64,000 nt of DNA from Kribbella sp. VKM Ac-2568 (GTDB lineage Bacteria > Actinomycetota > Actinomycetes > Propionibacteriales > Kribbellaceae), in NCBI RefSeq assembly GCF_004345365.1, contig NZ_SLVF01000004.1, positions 496,001-560,000 on the forward strand. The letters are read 5' to 3'. Below the pieces are notes generated by a model. The model saw only the letters and a program-made list of their open reading frames with translations, searched no databases and was not told the DNA's origin. Positions 17,015 through 24,849 of the stretch are shown piece after piece. Numbering within the stretch: position 1 is the first letter of the stretch; every line of letters begins with the position of its first letter. The position numbers were made by a program, and so were the translations under genes.

Positions 17015-17176
17015 GCGATTCCTCCAGTGCTGGAGGGACGGGCGGATGTGCGTCCCTCGTGTCCTGACCGCGGCTGTCGCCCCGGTCGCCCGCCCCCGAG
17101 CCCGGACGTCTCAGAGCGTCCCGCACAAGTAACCGCTTGTTCACCTTTTTGGCTTCAACTAGCCGCTGGCGAAAAA

Positions 17177-17388
17177 CTGCCACCAGCCCGCGGCGGCTTC
17201 CGCCCCCGCAGCCGTTCACCAGGCGCTCGACTGTCCGGTGAAGGGCCAGAACTGCGGTGGCTACACCCTCCGCGGCGGCGCCTCCCCGTCGTTCCGGGGG
17301 GCTGATGACGTGGTCGATCAACTAGGACAGGTACTACAACTGGGAGTTCCGGAACAGCCACGCGCCGTACCTCGCGGCGCTGCCGTGA
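17177..17388 (+). pseudogene. Decayed C-terminal fragment of a GH18 chitinase
   Basis: On the plus strand the end of a family 18 chitinase can be read if two frameshifts and one stop are tolerated. L-P-P-A-R-G-G-F (17177-17200) shifts into A-P-A-A-V-H-Q-A-L-D-C and Y-T-L-R-G-G-A-S-P-S-F-R-G. A shift in the G6 run at 17296-17301 then leads to L-M-T-W-S-I-N, an in-frame TAG (17323-17325), then D-R-Y-Y-N-W-E-F-R-N-S-H and a natural TGA at 17386. The M-T-W-S-I-N-x-D-R motif is the hallmark of the last barrel strand of GH18 enzymes. GC3 is near 100 percent in the last 18 codons. The upstream catalytic part is missing. The rest of 17015-17467 holds only the subtilase promoter and the next gene's leader. 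Confidence 0.72.
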
Positions 17389-17467
17389 CGTCCGGTTGCC
17401 GGGGAGTTGGCTTACGCCTGTGGATTAACGTGCTCCGGAATTCGCCCCGCGCTGGTATGAAAGGAGC

Positions 17468-19129
17468 ATGCCTACGTCATCTGCCCGCCCGGTGATCCTG
17501 ACCGTGGACGACGACCCGGGGGTCTCCCGCTCGATCGCCCGCGACCTGCGCCGCCGGTACGGCGAGGAGAACCGGATCGTCCGGGCGGAAGCGCCGGACC
17601 AGGCCATCGAGGCCCTCCGCGAGCTCAAGCTGCGGGGTGAGCCGGTGGCCCTGCTGCTCGCGGACTACCGGATGCCCGGGATGTCCGGGATCGACTTCCT
17701 CGAGGCCGCGATGGACCTGTTCCCGCTCGCCCGCCGGGTCCTCCTCACGGCGTACGCGGACACCGATGCGGCCATCCAGGCGATCAACGTCGTCGACCTC
17801 GACCACTACCTGCTGAAGCCGTGGAACCCGCCGGAGGAGAAGCTCTACCCGGTGGTCGACTCGATGCTGGAGCTCTGGCGTTCGACCCCGGAGTTGCCCA
17901 CCGACGAGACCCGGGTGATCGGTCACCGCTGGTCGGCTCCGTCGTTCGAGGCGAGGGACTTCCTGGCCCGCAATGCGGTGCCCTACCGCTGGATGGGCGT
18001 CGACGACGACGAGAGCAAGCGCCTGCTCGAGGCGGCCGGAGTGGACGGCGCGACCCTGCCCGTGGTGATCACCCCGGACGGCACCGTGCTGATCCGCCCG
18101 AGCGAGGCCGAGCTCGCTGACAAGGTCGGGCTGTCGACCCATCCCGCCGAGGAGTTCTACGACCTGGTCGTGGTCGGCGGCGGTCCTGCCGGGCTCGGAG
18201 CCGCGGTGTACGGCGCGAGCGAGGGGCTCCGCACGGTACTGGTGGAGTCCGTCGCGACCGGTGGCCAGGCCGGCCAGTCGAGCCGGATCGAGAACTACCT
18301 CGGATTCCCCGACGGGGTGTCGGGGGCTCAGCTGACCGATCGCGCCCGGCGGCAGGCGATCCGCTTCGGGGCCGAGTTGCTCACGGCCCGGCAGGTGGTC
18401 GGGCTGGAGACGATCGGGTCGGCCCGGCGGCTGGAGTTCTCCGACGGCAGCGAGATCTCCGCGCACTCGGTGATCCTGGCGACCGGCGTCTCCTACCGGA
18501 CCCTGGATGCTCCCGGCGTGGACGACCTCTGCGGCCGTGGGATCTACTACGGCTCGGCGACCACCGAGGGCCCGAGCTGCGCCGGCCAGGAGGTCTACAT
18601 CATCGGCGGCGCGAACTCCGCCGGGCAGGCCGCGGTCTATTTCTCGAAACACGCGAAACGCGTGCATATGCTGGTAAGAGGTCCCTCACTCGAGGCGACC
18701 ATGTCGTCGTACCTGATCGATCAGATCGACGGCATCGACAACATCGAGGTGCACACCTGCACCCAGGTGGTCTCCTGCAAGGGGTCCGACCACCTGGAGC
18801 GGGTGACGCTGACCAACAGCGCGACGGGCGAGAGCCGGGAGGTGGACACGGAGTGGATGTTCGTGTTCATCGGAGCGGCGCCACGGACCGACTGGCTGCC
18901 GGGTGACCTGCTGCGCGACGACCGGGGCTTCGTCCTGACCGGGCCGGACCTGCGGGGCCGGCCGCCGGGCTGGAGTCTGGACCGCGATCCGTACCACCTG
19001 GAGACGAGCATGCCGGGAGTCTTCGCGGCCGGTGACGTCCGGGCCGAGTCGGTGAAGCGGGTCGCCTCCGCGGTGGGCGACGGCGCGATGGCAGTGACCT
19101 TGGTACACCGATACCTGGAGATGCTCTGA
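17468..19129 (+). CDS. Response regulator fused to thioredoxin-reductase-like flavoprotein (lacks the redox C-x-x-C)
   Basis: The 553-residue fusion starts with a receiver domain (residues 8-130; acidic D-D-D, phospho-acceptor Asp66 in L-A-D-Y-R-M-P-G, Thr94, Lys117). A thioredoxin-like linker (about 140-215) follows, then a thioredoxin-reductase fold (about 225-550; FAD loop V-V-V-G-G-G-P-A-G-L-G, NADPH loop I-I-G-G-A-N-S-A-G, final G-V-F-A-A-G-D-V-R). Where true reductases have C-A-T-C the sequence reads Y-Y-G-S-A-T-T-E-G-P-S-C, so the dithiol is absent and thiol reduction by the usual mechanism is impossible. ATG 17468 follows AAAGGAG. It overlaps the next kinase gene by one base, so the two form a signalling pair. 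Confidence 0.92.
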   Translation: MPTSSARPVILTVDDDPGVSRSIARDLRRRYGEENRIVRAEAPDQAIEALRELKLRGEPVALLLADYRMPGMSGIDFLEAAMDLFPLARRVLLTAYADTDAAIQAINVVDLDHYLLKPWNPPEEKLYPVVDSMLELWRSTPELPTDETRVIGHRWSAPSFEARDFLARNAVPYRWMGVDDDESKRLLEAAGVDGATLPVVITPDGTVLIRPSEAELADKVGLSTHPAEEFYDLVVVGGGPAGLGAAVYGASEGLRTVLVESVATGGQAGQSSRIENYLGFPDGVSGAQLTDRARRQAIRFGAELLTARQVVGLETIGSARRLEFSDGSEISAHSVILATGVSYRTLDAPGVDDLCGRGIYYGSATTEGPSCAGQEVYIIGGANSAGQAAVYFSKHAKRVHMLVRGPSLEATMSSYLIDQIDGIDNIEVHTCTQVVSCKGSDHLERVTLTNSATGESREVDTEWMFVFIGAAPRTDWLPGDLLRDDRGFVLTGPDLRGRPPGWSLDRDPYHLETSMPGVFAAGDVRAESVKRVASAVGDGAMAVTLVHRYLEML

Positions 19130-20583
19130 TGACGACGACCGATGACACCGTCCGGATGAGTCGCGACGAGCTGCGCACGCTGTTCCTGTTCGAGCACCTG
19201 AACGACGACCAGCTCGACTGGCTGGCCCGCGAGGGATACGTCATCAAGGTCGACGAGGGACGGGTGTTCCGTGAGGGCGACGAGGCCACCTGCTGCTACG
19301 TCATGACGTCCGGCTCGATCCGGCTGTGCAAGCTGCTCCAGGGCGAAGAGGTGGAGATCAACCGGACCGCTCAGCGCGGCGTGTACGCCGGTGCGTTCAA
19401 CGCATTCTTCGGCGCCGACGACCGCAAGGCCTACACGGCGTCGATGTACGTGCTCGAGCTGTCGGAGTTCTTCGTGATCGACGCCGGCACGATGGCGACG
19501 ATGATGAACACCTGGTTCCCGATGGCGGTGCACCTGATCGAGGGCTTCGTGATGGGGATGCGCCGGACCAACGAGACGATGGGGCAGCGCGAGCGGTTGC
19601 TCGCCCTCGGCTCGTTGTCGGCCGGACTCACGCACGAGCTCAACAACCCTGCCGCTGCCGCCGTACGCGCTGCCGCGACCTTGCGCCAACGGGTCGCCGG
19701 GATGCGCAGCAAGCTGGCGATGCTTGCCGACGGCACCCTTGATACAACGAAGCTGCACCAGCTCGTCGCGATCCAGGAGGAAGCGGTCGAGCGGGTGGCG
19801 AAGGCGCGGGAGCTCTCCCCGATGGAGCTCAGCGACGCCGAGGACTCCCTGACCGACTGGCTGGAAGACCACGACGTGCGCAACAGCTGGGACGTCGCGC
19901 CGGTGCTGGCCGCGGTCGGCCTGGACGTGCCGTGGATGGAGGAGGTGCTGACCGCCGTCGGACCGGAGTACCTGGAGGGTGCGGTCCGCTGGCTGATGTA
20001 CACGATCGACACCGAGTCGCTGATGAACGAGATCGACGACTCGGTGACCCGGATCTCCACCCTGGTCGGCGCGGCCAAGCAGTACTCGCAGATCGACCGT
20101 GCGCCCTTCCAGGTGGTGGATCTGCGCGAGCTGCTGAAGTCGACGCTGGTGATGATGTCGAGCAAGCTGGACGGCATCACGGTGGTGAAGGACTTCGATC
20201 CCGAGCTGCCCCCGATCCCGGCGTACGCGGCCGAGCTGAACCAGGTCTGGACCAACATCATCGACAACGCGGTCGGCGCGATGAGCGGCTCCGGCACCCT
20301 CACGCTGCGCACCAAGCGCGACGGCGCCTATGCCGTGGTCGAGATCGGCGACAACGGACCGGGCATCCCCGACGAGATCCGCAACCGGATATTCGAGCCG
20401 TTCTTCACCACCAAGCCGATCGGCGAAGGCACCGGCCTGGGCCTCGACATCTCCTGGCGCATCGTGGTGAAGAAGCACCACGGCGACCTCCGGGTGGACT
20501 CGAAGCCAGGCGACACCCGCTTCAAGATCGTGCTGCCCATCGACCCAGAATCCGAGGTCGCCGCCCAGGGCGACCTGCTGTAG
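19129..20583 (+). CDS. Cyclic-nucleotide-binding-domain histidine kinase
   Basis: The 484-residue cytosolic kinase has an N-terminal cNMP-binding (Crp-like) domain at residues about 15-130. The H-box is [10 protein letters not shown] with phospho-acceptor His169, and a helical region follows. The GHKL ATPase shows [18 protein letters not shown] and G-T-G-L-G-L-D. It lacks transmembrane segments, so it should sense an internal signal. Its ATG overlaps the stop of the receiver-flavoprotein gene (TGATG). The pair is a known but little-understood gene couple in which the kinase probably phosphorylates the receiver of the flavoprotein (inference). Confidence 0.93.
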   Translation: MTTTDDTVRMSRDELRTLFLFEHLNDDQLDWLAREGYVIKVDEGRVFREGDEATCCYVMTSGSIRLCKLLQGEEVEINRTAQRGVYAGAFNAFFGADDRKAYTASMYVLELSEFFVIDAGTMATMMNTWFPMAVHLIEGFVMGMRRTNETMGQRERLLALGSLSAGLTHELNNPAAAAVRAAATLRQRVAGMRSKLAMLADGTLDTTKLHQLVAIQEEAVERVAKARELSPMELSDAEDSLTDWLEDHDVRNSWDVAPVLAAVGLDVPWMEEVLTAVGPEYLEGAVRWLMYTIDTESLMNEIDDSVTRISTLVGAAKQYSQIDRAPFQVVDLRELLKSTLVMMSSKLDGITVVKDFDPELPPIPAYAAELNQVWTNIIDNAVGAMSGSGTLTLRTKRDGAYAVVEIGDNGPGIPDEIRNRIFEPFFTTKPIGEGTGLGLDISWRIVVKKHHGDLRVDSKPGDTRFKIVLPIDPESEVAAQGDLL

Positions 20584-20683
20584 ACCGACCTGCAGTAAGC
20601 CGGCCTCATCCGACCCAGTCGGCGATGTCGTCGATGACGGCTGGGTCGACGTGCTGCGCTGTCCTGTTGCCGGCGCGTTCCGG

Positions 20684-21631
20684 TCAGCGGAGGGCGGTGC
20701 CGTCGGTGTGGGTGAGGAGGGTCAGGTCTTCGCGGGTGGGGAGGGATTCCCAGTCGCCGTGGGCTCCTACGCAGAAGGCGCCGGAGGAGGTGGCGCGGTC
20801 CAGGCGGGCTTCGGTGGCGAGGTTGTCGAGGGTGGCGGAGAGGTAGCCGGAGACGAACGCGTCGCCTGCTCCGATGGAGTCCACCACGGTGACGGGAAGT
20901 GCTGGGCGGTGGATGACGCCGTCGATGGAGTGCGACCAGGCGCCCTTGCCGCCGGCTGTCACGACGACCTCCGCGATGCCGCGCGAGAGCAGATCGGCGA
21001 TCGGCTCGGTGGCGTCGGTGAGGATGTCGAGCTCGTCGTCCGAGGCGAAGACTGTTGTCACGTAGGGAAGTAGGTCACGCAACGCGGCGGCTGCTTCCGC
21101 GCGAGACCACAGCCGAGCGCGGTAGTTGACGTCCAGAGACACCCCAAGCCCGGCCTTAGCGCCAGCCTGTACTGCGGCCAGCGTCGCGGCACGAGCTGAC
21201 TCCGAGATGGCCGGCGTGATCCCGGTGACGTGCAGCAGCCGCGGAGCCGCCTGGCCAGGAGTTGCCGTGATCGCGATGACGCATTCGTCGGCGGTCAGGG
21301 TGGAGGCGGCCGAGCCGCGGCGGTGGTAGCTGACTCGGGTGATGTCGTGGGCCGGCTGGTCGAAGGCGATGAAGCCGGTGAAGGAGTCGTCGGAGAAACG
21401 GAGGTAGCTGGTGTCGACGCCTTCCGCGCGGAGGGTCCGCTGGATCAGGCGACCGGGCTCGTCGTTGCCAACAGCACCAATCCAGGCGGGGTGGTGGCGG
21501 AGTCGGGCCAGGCCGATCGCCACGTTGCTCTCCGAACCGGCCACCGACAAGTGCGCCTCACCGCCCAGCCGCATGGGTGCCCTGGTGCGGATCGAGACCA
21601 TCGCCTCGCCGAAGGTGAGAACGTCAGGCAT
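20684..21631 (-). CDS. PfkB-family sugar kinase, probable 2-keto-3-deoxy-gluconate/galactonate kinase
   Basis: The 315-residue ribokinase-fold protein has the N-terminal substrate motif [13 protein letters not shown] and the catalytic anion hole G-A-G-D-A-F near the C terminus. The motif type and the neighbouring aldolase, mutarotase and galactonate dehydratase point to phosphorylation of 2-keto-3-deoxy-galactonate (DgoK function) or KDG. The start at ATG 21631 overlaps the aldolase stop by 8 bp, so the two are coupled. A sequence just downstream (20606-20683) can be read as a 20-odd residue C-terminal tail of another gene. Confidence 0.88.
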   Translation of the reverse strand: MPDVLTFGEAMVSIRTRAPMRLGGEAHLSVAGSESNVAIGLARLRHHPAWIGAVGNDEPGRLIQRTLRAEGVDTSYLRFSDDSFTGFIAFDQPAHDITRVSYHRRGSAASTLTADECVIAITATPGQAAPRLLHVTGITPAISESARAATLAAVQAGAKAGLGVSLDVNYRARLWSRAEAAAALRDLLPYVTTVFASDDELDILTDATEPIADLLSRGIAEVVVTAGGKGAWSHSIDGVIHRPALPVTVVDSIGAGDAFVSGYLSATLDNLATEARLDRATSSGAFCVGAHGDWESLPTREDLTLLTHTDGTALR

Positions 21632-22247
21632 CGGCAACCGCCGTGAGGAAGTCGCCCGCGCGAGCCGCGAGGGCGGACTGCGAGCCACCGGTGCCGGCGT
21701 CACCGAGGAGGGGAGAGCCGATGCCGACGGCGAAGGCACCGGCGGCGAGGTACTCCGGGGCCGACGCGGCGTCGACCCCGCCGACGGCGATCAGCGGGGC
21801 GTTCGGCAGGGGAGCGCGCAGTTCGCGGAAGTAGCCTGGGCCGTACAACTTGGCCGGGAAGATCTTGACCGCGATTGCGCCGAGGTCGAGGGCGCCGATG
21901 ACCTCGGTCGGGGTGAGCGCGCCGCACAGCAGTGGGAGGCCGAGTTCGACGCTGCGGTGGGCGCCGCGGGTGATGGCCGGAGTTACGACGAAGCCCGCTC
22001 CCGCTGCGGCGACCTCGTCGGCCTGGGCCGCACTGACGACGGTCCCGGCGCCGAGGAGCACCGACGGCTCGAACTCCGAGCGGGCCTTCGCGATCGCCTC
22101 CGCGCCGCCGGGCGTCGTGAGGGACACCTCGAGAATGGTGATTCCGGCGGTCACCAGCGTGCGGATGCACTCCAAGGCGCGGTCCGGTCCGTCGGCGCGG
22201 ATGATCGCGAGCACCTTGCGCTGGCTGAGGTCGGCAAGCAGGTCCAT
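21624..22247 (-). CDS. 2-dehydro-3-deoxy-phosphogluconate/phosphogalactonate aldolase
   Basis: The 207-residue protein matches the Eda/DgoA class I aldolase family. It has E-V-S-L-T-T-P-G-G (catalytic Glu region), G-A-G-T-V, and the Schiff-base lysine in I-A-V-K-I-F-P-A. It cleaves KDPG or KDPGal to pyruvate and glyceraldehyde 3-phosphate. ATG 22247 is chosen because GAAGGAG sits 5 bp upstream; an upstream in-frame ATG at 22283 is less likely. It is followed by the sugar kinase with an 8-bp overlap, in a catabolic operon whose first gene is damaged. Confidence 0.9.
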   Translation of the reverse strand: MDLLADLSQRKVLAIIRADGPDRALECIRTLVTAGITILEVSLTTPGGAEAIAKARSEFEPSVLLGAGTVVSAAQADEVAAAGAGFVVTPAITRGAHRSVELGLPLLCGALTPTEVIGALDLGAIAVKIFPAKLYGPGYFRELRAPLPNAPLIAVGGVDAASAPEYLAAGAFAVGIGSPLLGDAGTGGSQSALAARAGDFLTAVADA

Positions 22248-22369
22248 GTGCACTCCTTCAGAGACGGGTTCACCGTATTGCACCGCGCGCGGACGACCCC
22301 GCGGAGGTGCTCGACCGATGAGATAGGACGGGGTTCTGGCCGAGGGCGCGAGGCAATCGGGGCATCAGC

Positions 22370-23218
22370 TCAAACTGTTCTGGCGGACACCACGAGCCGC
22401 CAGGTCAGCTCACCCGACTCCGGCACCACCGCCGCGTCGCCAGGTCCTGCCTCGGCCAGGTCGAACACCCGACCCAGCATCGGCTCCACACCCAGACTCC
22501 GGTACGGCGAGTCGGCCGGGTAGCCACCGAGGTTCCGCCACAGCGCGGTGGACACCGGTTGCCCAGGGCAACTCAACGACAAGGTGAGCTCAAGAGCGCC
22601 GTCCACCACGGAAGCAGTCGGACAGTCCACCAGCACAGCCCCGACGGCGGTCCCGTCGGAGGGCCCGTAGGTGGCCAAGTCAATCCCGGCAGGCGATGGC
22701 CAGCTCGCCTCAACCCAGGGAGCTCCCTCAGGCCAGTCCAGCAGCGAAGCGGCCTCCGGGTACAGGCGACAAGTTGTGCCGTCCGGGACGTCCAGGAAAG
22801 CGCCGACCGAGCAGTCGAGCAGGGCGTGAGCTGCCCAGACGAAGCGAAAGCCGGGCGGGGCGATCAGCCGGTAGTCCGCCCAGATCGTGTGCGTCTCCGT
22901 ACTGTCCGGCACGTCCCCGCCGTTGAAGCGGCGAAGCAGCACGGCATCCTCGTACTGAACAGCGTCCCAGTCCTCGTCATCCTCCACGGGCGACCACGGC
23001 TGGTTCCACAGACCGCCGTGATCGGGCGTACCCCGCACGGTGGGGAAGCACTCGTCGAGGCCACCGACATCGACGTACGACGTCATGCCCTCGCGAGATC
23101 CCGAGGTGAGTTCGGGGCCTTGCCACAACCACTCCCGGCCGGCCATCCGCAACGACGTCCACCGGCCGCCGTCCTCGAGGTCCAGCACGACCTCGTTCTC
23201 GGGCAGGTTCATCACCAT
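22370..23218 (-). CDS. Aldose 1-epimerase-like (galactose mutarotase superfamily) protein
   Basis: A 282-residue protein with beta-sandwich features of the mutarotase-like superfamily: D-L-E-D-G-G-R-W-T-S-L at the N terminus, D-H-G-G-L-W-N-Q-P-W-S with a conserved His, and S-L-G-V-E-P-M-L-G-R near the end. Such genes often accompany sugar-acid operons and equilibrate anomers. ATG 23218 overlaps the dehydratase stop; ATG 23212, forming TGATG, is an equally good start. It is the second gene of the galactonate-type operon. Confidence 0.75.
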   Translation of the reverse strand: MVMNLPENEVVLDLEDGGRWTSLRMAGREWLWQGPELTSGSREGMTSYVDVGGLDECFPTVRGTPDHGGLWNQPWSPVEDDEDWDAVQYEDAVLLRRFNGGDVPDSTETHTIWADYRLIAPPGFRFVWAAHALLDCSVGAFLDVPDGTTCRLYPEAASLLDWPEGAPWVEASWPSPAGIDLATYGPSDGTAVGAVLVDCPTASVVDGALELTLSLSCPGQPVSTALWRNLGGYPADSPYRSLGVEPMLGRVFDLAEAGPGDAAVVPESGELTWRLVVSARTV

Positions 23219-24018
23219 TCGGCGAACGACCCGTCGTCGTGGGTCCAGACCGGGTTGCGCCAGCTGTGCCCCTTCTGGTCGGCCGCGCGTACGGCGTCCT
23301 CGTCGACGGTGATTCCCAACCCAGGAAGGGGATTCCACTCGGCATGCCCGTTCACCCAGGTGAAGGGTGTCGAGTCCGCCACGTACGAGATCAGGTCGCT
23401 CTCGCCGTTGTAATGCAGCCCGCGGCTCTGCTCCTGGATCAGGAAGTTCGGCGTCGCGAAGGACACCTGCAAGCTGGCGGCCAGTGAGATCGGCCCCAAC
23501 GGACAATGCGGAGCAAGCAACGCCCCATGCGTCTCGGCCAGTACTGCGATCCGCCGTAACTCCGAGATCCCACCGGCGTGCGACACGTCGGGTTGAACCA
23601 CAGCAACGCCTGCGTCCAACGCGGGAACGAACTCCGACCGGTTGTACAACCGCTCGCCCAAGGCAACGGGCACGGTGGAACTACTGATCACCTCAGGCAG
23701 GTGATGCAGATGCTCCGGCAGCACCGGCTCCTCGACGAACAGCGGGTGCAACTCCTCGACGCTGTGCAAAATCCGCCGAGCCGCGGCAACCCCGACTCGG
23801 CCGTGCAGATCGATCGCCACATCCCGGGAATCACCAAGCACAGAACGAGCAGCGGCAAGACGAGAGACGATCTCGTTGATCTCGGCAAGCGATGGCGAGG
23901 GCTGGATCCGGCCGCTCGCGTTCATCTTCACGGCGGTCATCTCGGCGTCGAGCTGTGCGGCGACCTGGTCCGCGATCTCGGCCGGCTCATCCCCGCCGAC
24001 CCACGCGTAGACCTGCAC
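23212..24018 (-). pseudogene. dgoD: D-galactonate dehydratase-like gene, 5'-truncated (N-terminal domain missing)
   Basis: The 268 visible residues match the C-terminal barrel of galactonate dehydratase in the enolase superfamily: V-Y-A-W-V-G-G-D, metal ligands in A-I-D-L-H-G-R, F-V-E-E-P-V and L-G-E-R, and the catalytic His in L-A-P-H-C-P-L-G-P-I. Family members are about 380 residues; roughly the first 115, the capping domain, are absent. Conserved sequence stops at R-D-R-V just before GTG 24018, with an in-frame TAG three codons earlier. Without the capping domain, activity is unlikely. The break lies 80 bp from an inverted-repeat element (24099-24174). The operon below it is intact but has lost its natural promoter. 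Confidence 0.85.
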
Positions 24019-24098
24019 CCGATCCCGCTACAACGACCGCGCCGACTGGGCCGCACCGACGGCCACCTGCTGACACTTTGGCGGGCTTCTGACTAGTC

Positions 24099-24174
24099 GG
24101 GACCTTGAACACCGAGCGGGGACCTCGGATAGGAAATACCTTGTCCCAGGTCCCCGCTTGGTGTTCAAGGTCCC
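24099..24174. repeat. 76-bp inverted-repeat element, copy A
   Basis: Arms of 27 bp (24099-24125 and 24148-24174) match at 26 of 27 positions. The arm core is CCTTGAACACC followed by AGCGGGGACCT. The 22-base centre has a partial inner stem. Copies of the same length and arm sequence lie at 35172-35247 and 35479-35553. Confidence 0.88.
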
Positions 24175-24197
24175 TGCAGCCGGCGCTGAGTTGCGGC

Positions 24198-24260
24198 GGG
24201 GGGGGGGGGTGGGCTAGAGGTGGTGGTCGGTGACTTCGCGGGAACACCGACCACCACTTC
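24198..24260. repeat. G12 tract and hairpin
   Basis: Twelve consecutive G residues (24198-24209) are followed by a 16-bp stem with one mismatch (24217-24232 / 24245-24260, core GGTGGTGGTCGGTG) and a 12-base loop. It may be a terminator. Such a G run is also a likely slippage or sequencing-error site. Confidence 0.6.
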
Positions 24261-24423
24261 GTCTATTTGATCAGATCTTCAACTCTTTGGGCACAGCGCT
24301 CCCCGCGACAAATTCCTACCGAGTTTGCCGACTCGCCGTTTGGTAGTGACATCCGCGCCATCCTGCACGCCCCCCTTTGTGTCGGAAAGTGCTTACCAAA
24401 GCTGCTGAGGGGAGGAGACACTT

Positions 24424-24825
24424 ATGCGCAGTTGATCCGCCCCAGAGCGCTCGCAGTCCTCACCGCCCTGTGGACCGCCCGGCAGAACGGCCCCGCCGAC
24501 CTCGGCATCATCGCCGCCAAACCAGCGACGGGCAGTACGGCGTTGCGCGGCGACCTCCTGGTTGCCAACAGCAACAAGCCGGGAGACACCGACGGCCGGG
24601 TGCTGCTCGGTGAGTCGTGGGACGCGTACGGCTACGGCAACCCGGTCCGCGCTGGCCTACACGGTGATCGGAGCGGACGGCTACCCAGCCTTCAAGAGCT
24701 ACACGAACCCCGTCCGCAACAACACCGACCACGAAACCTTCGCCGCCTACCTCCGGACCCACCAGACGCTGACGCCCGCACCCCTCACTCGGGTGTCTCA
24801 GAAGGCTGGCCCGCTCGCCTCGTGA
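24424..24825 (+). pseudogene. Frameshifted gene for a small protein with a signal-like N terminus
   Basis: A strong ribosome site (GGGGAGGAG) precedes ATG 24424, but the frame stops after three codons. Shifting by one base near 24430 gives L-I-R-P-R-A-L-A-V-L-T-A-L-W, which looks like the core of a signal peptide, and continues to W-D-A-Y-G-Y-G-N-P. A second shift near 24645 returns to the first frame (Y-T-V-I-G-A-D-G-Y-P-A-F-K-S-Y to T-F-A-A-Y-L-R-T-H) and ends at TGA 24825. Codon use with GC in third position follows these shifts. The product (about 134 residues if repaired) is not one I recognise. The two shifts compensate each other, so sequencing error cannot be excluded. Confidence 0.5.
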
Positions 24826-24849
24826 GGATCGAAGGCGCATAGTCGAGGT

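Larger units (their letters stand above)
24019..24423. other. Junction region with no intact gene
   Basis: This stretch upstream of the truncated dehydratase holds no recognisable gene. The first 50 bases can be read on the plus strand as the end of an unknown protein (R-Y-N-D-R-A-D-W-A-A-P then TGA at about 24071). The ~76-bp inverted-repeat element, a 12-G homopolymer and a second hairpin follow, then the presumed promoter and leader of the frameshifted gene at 24424. Confidence 0.6.

Noticed and set aside
13715..17305. A 1196-codon open frame on the plus strand opposite the subtilase.
   Set aside because: It is the GC-rich antisense shadow of the subtilase gene, with low-complexity Arg/Gly/Asp composition and no domain.
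20606..20683. Possible tail of a lost minus-strand gene (ending [14 protein letters not shown] then stop) just after the sugar kinase.
   Set aside because: Too short to assign to a family and it begins directly at the kinase stop codon, so chance or kinase 3' drift cannot be excluded.
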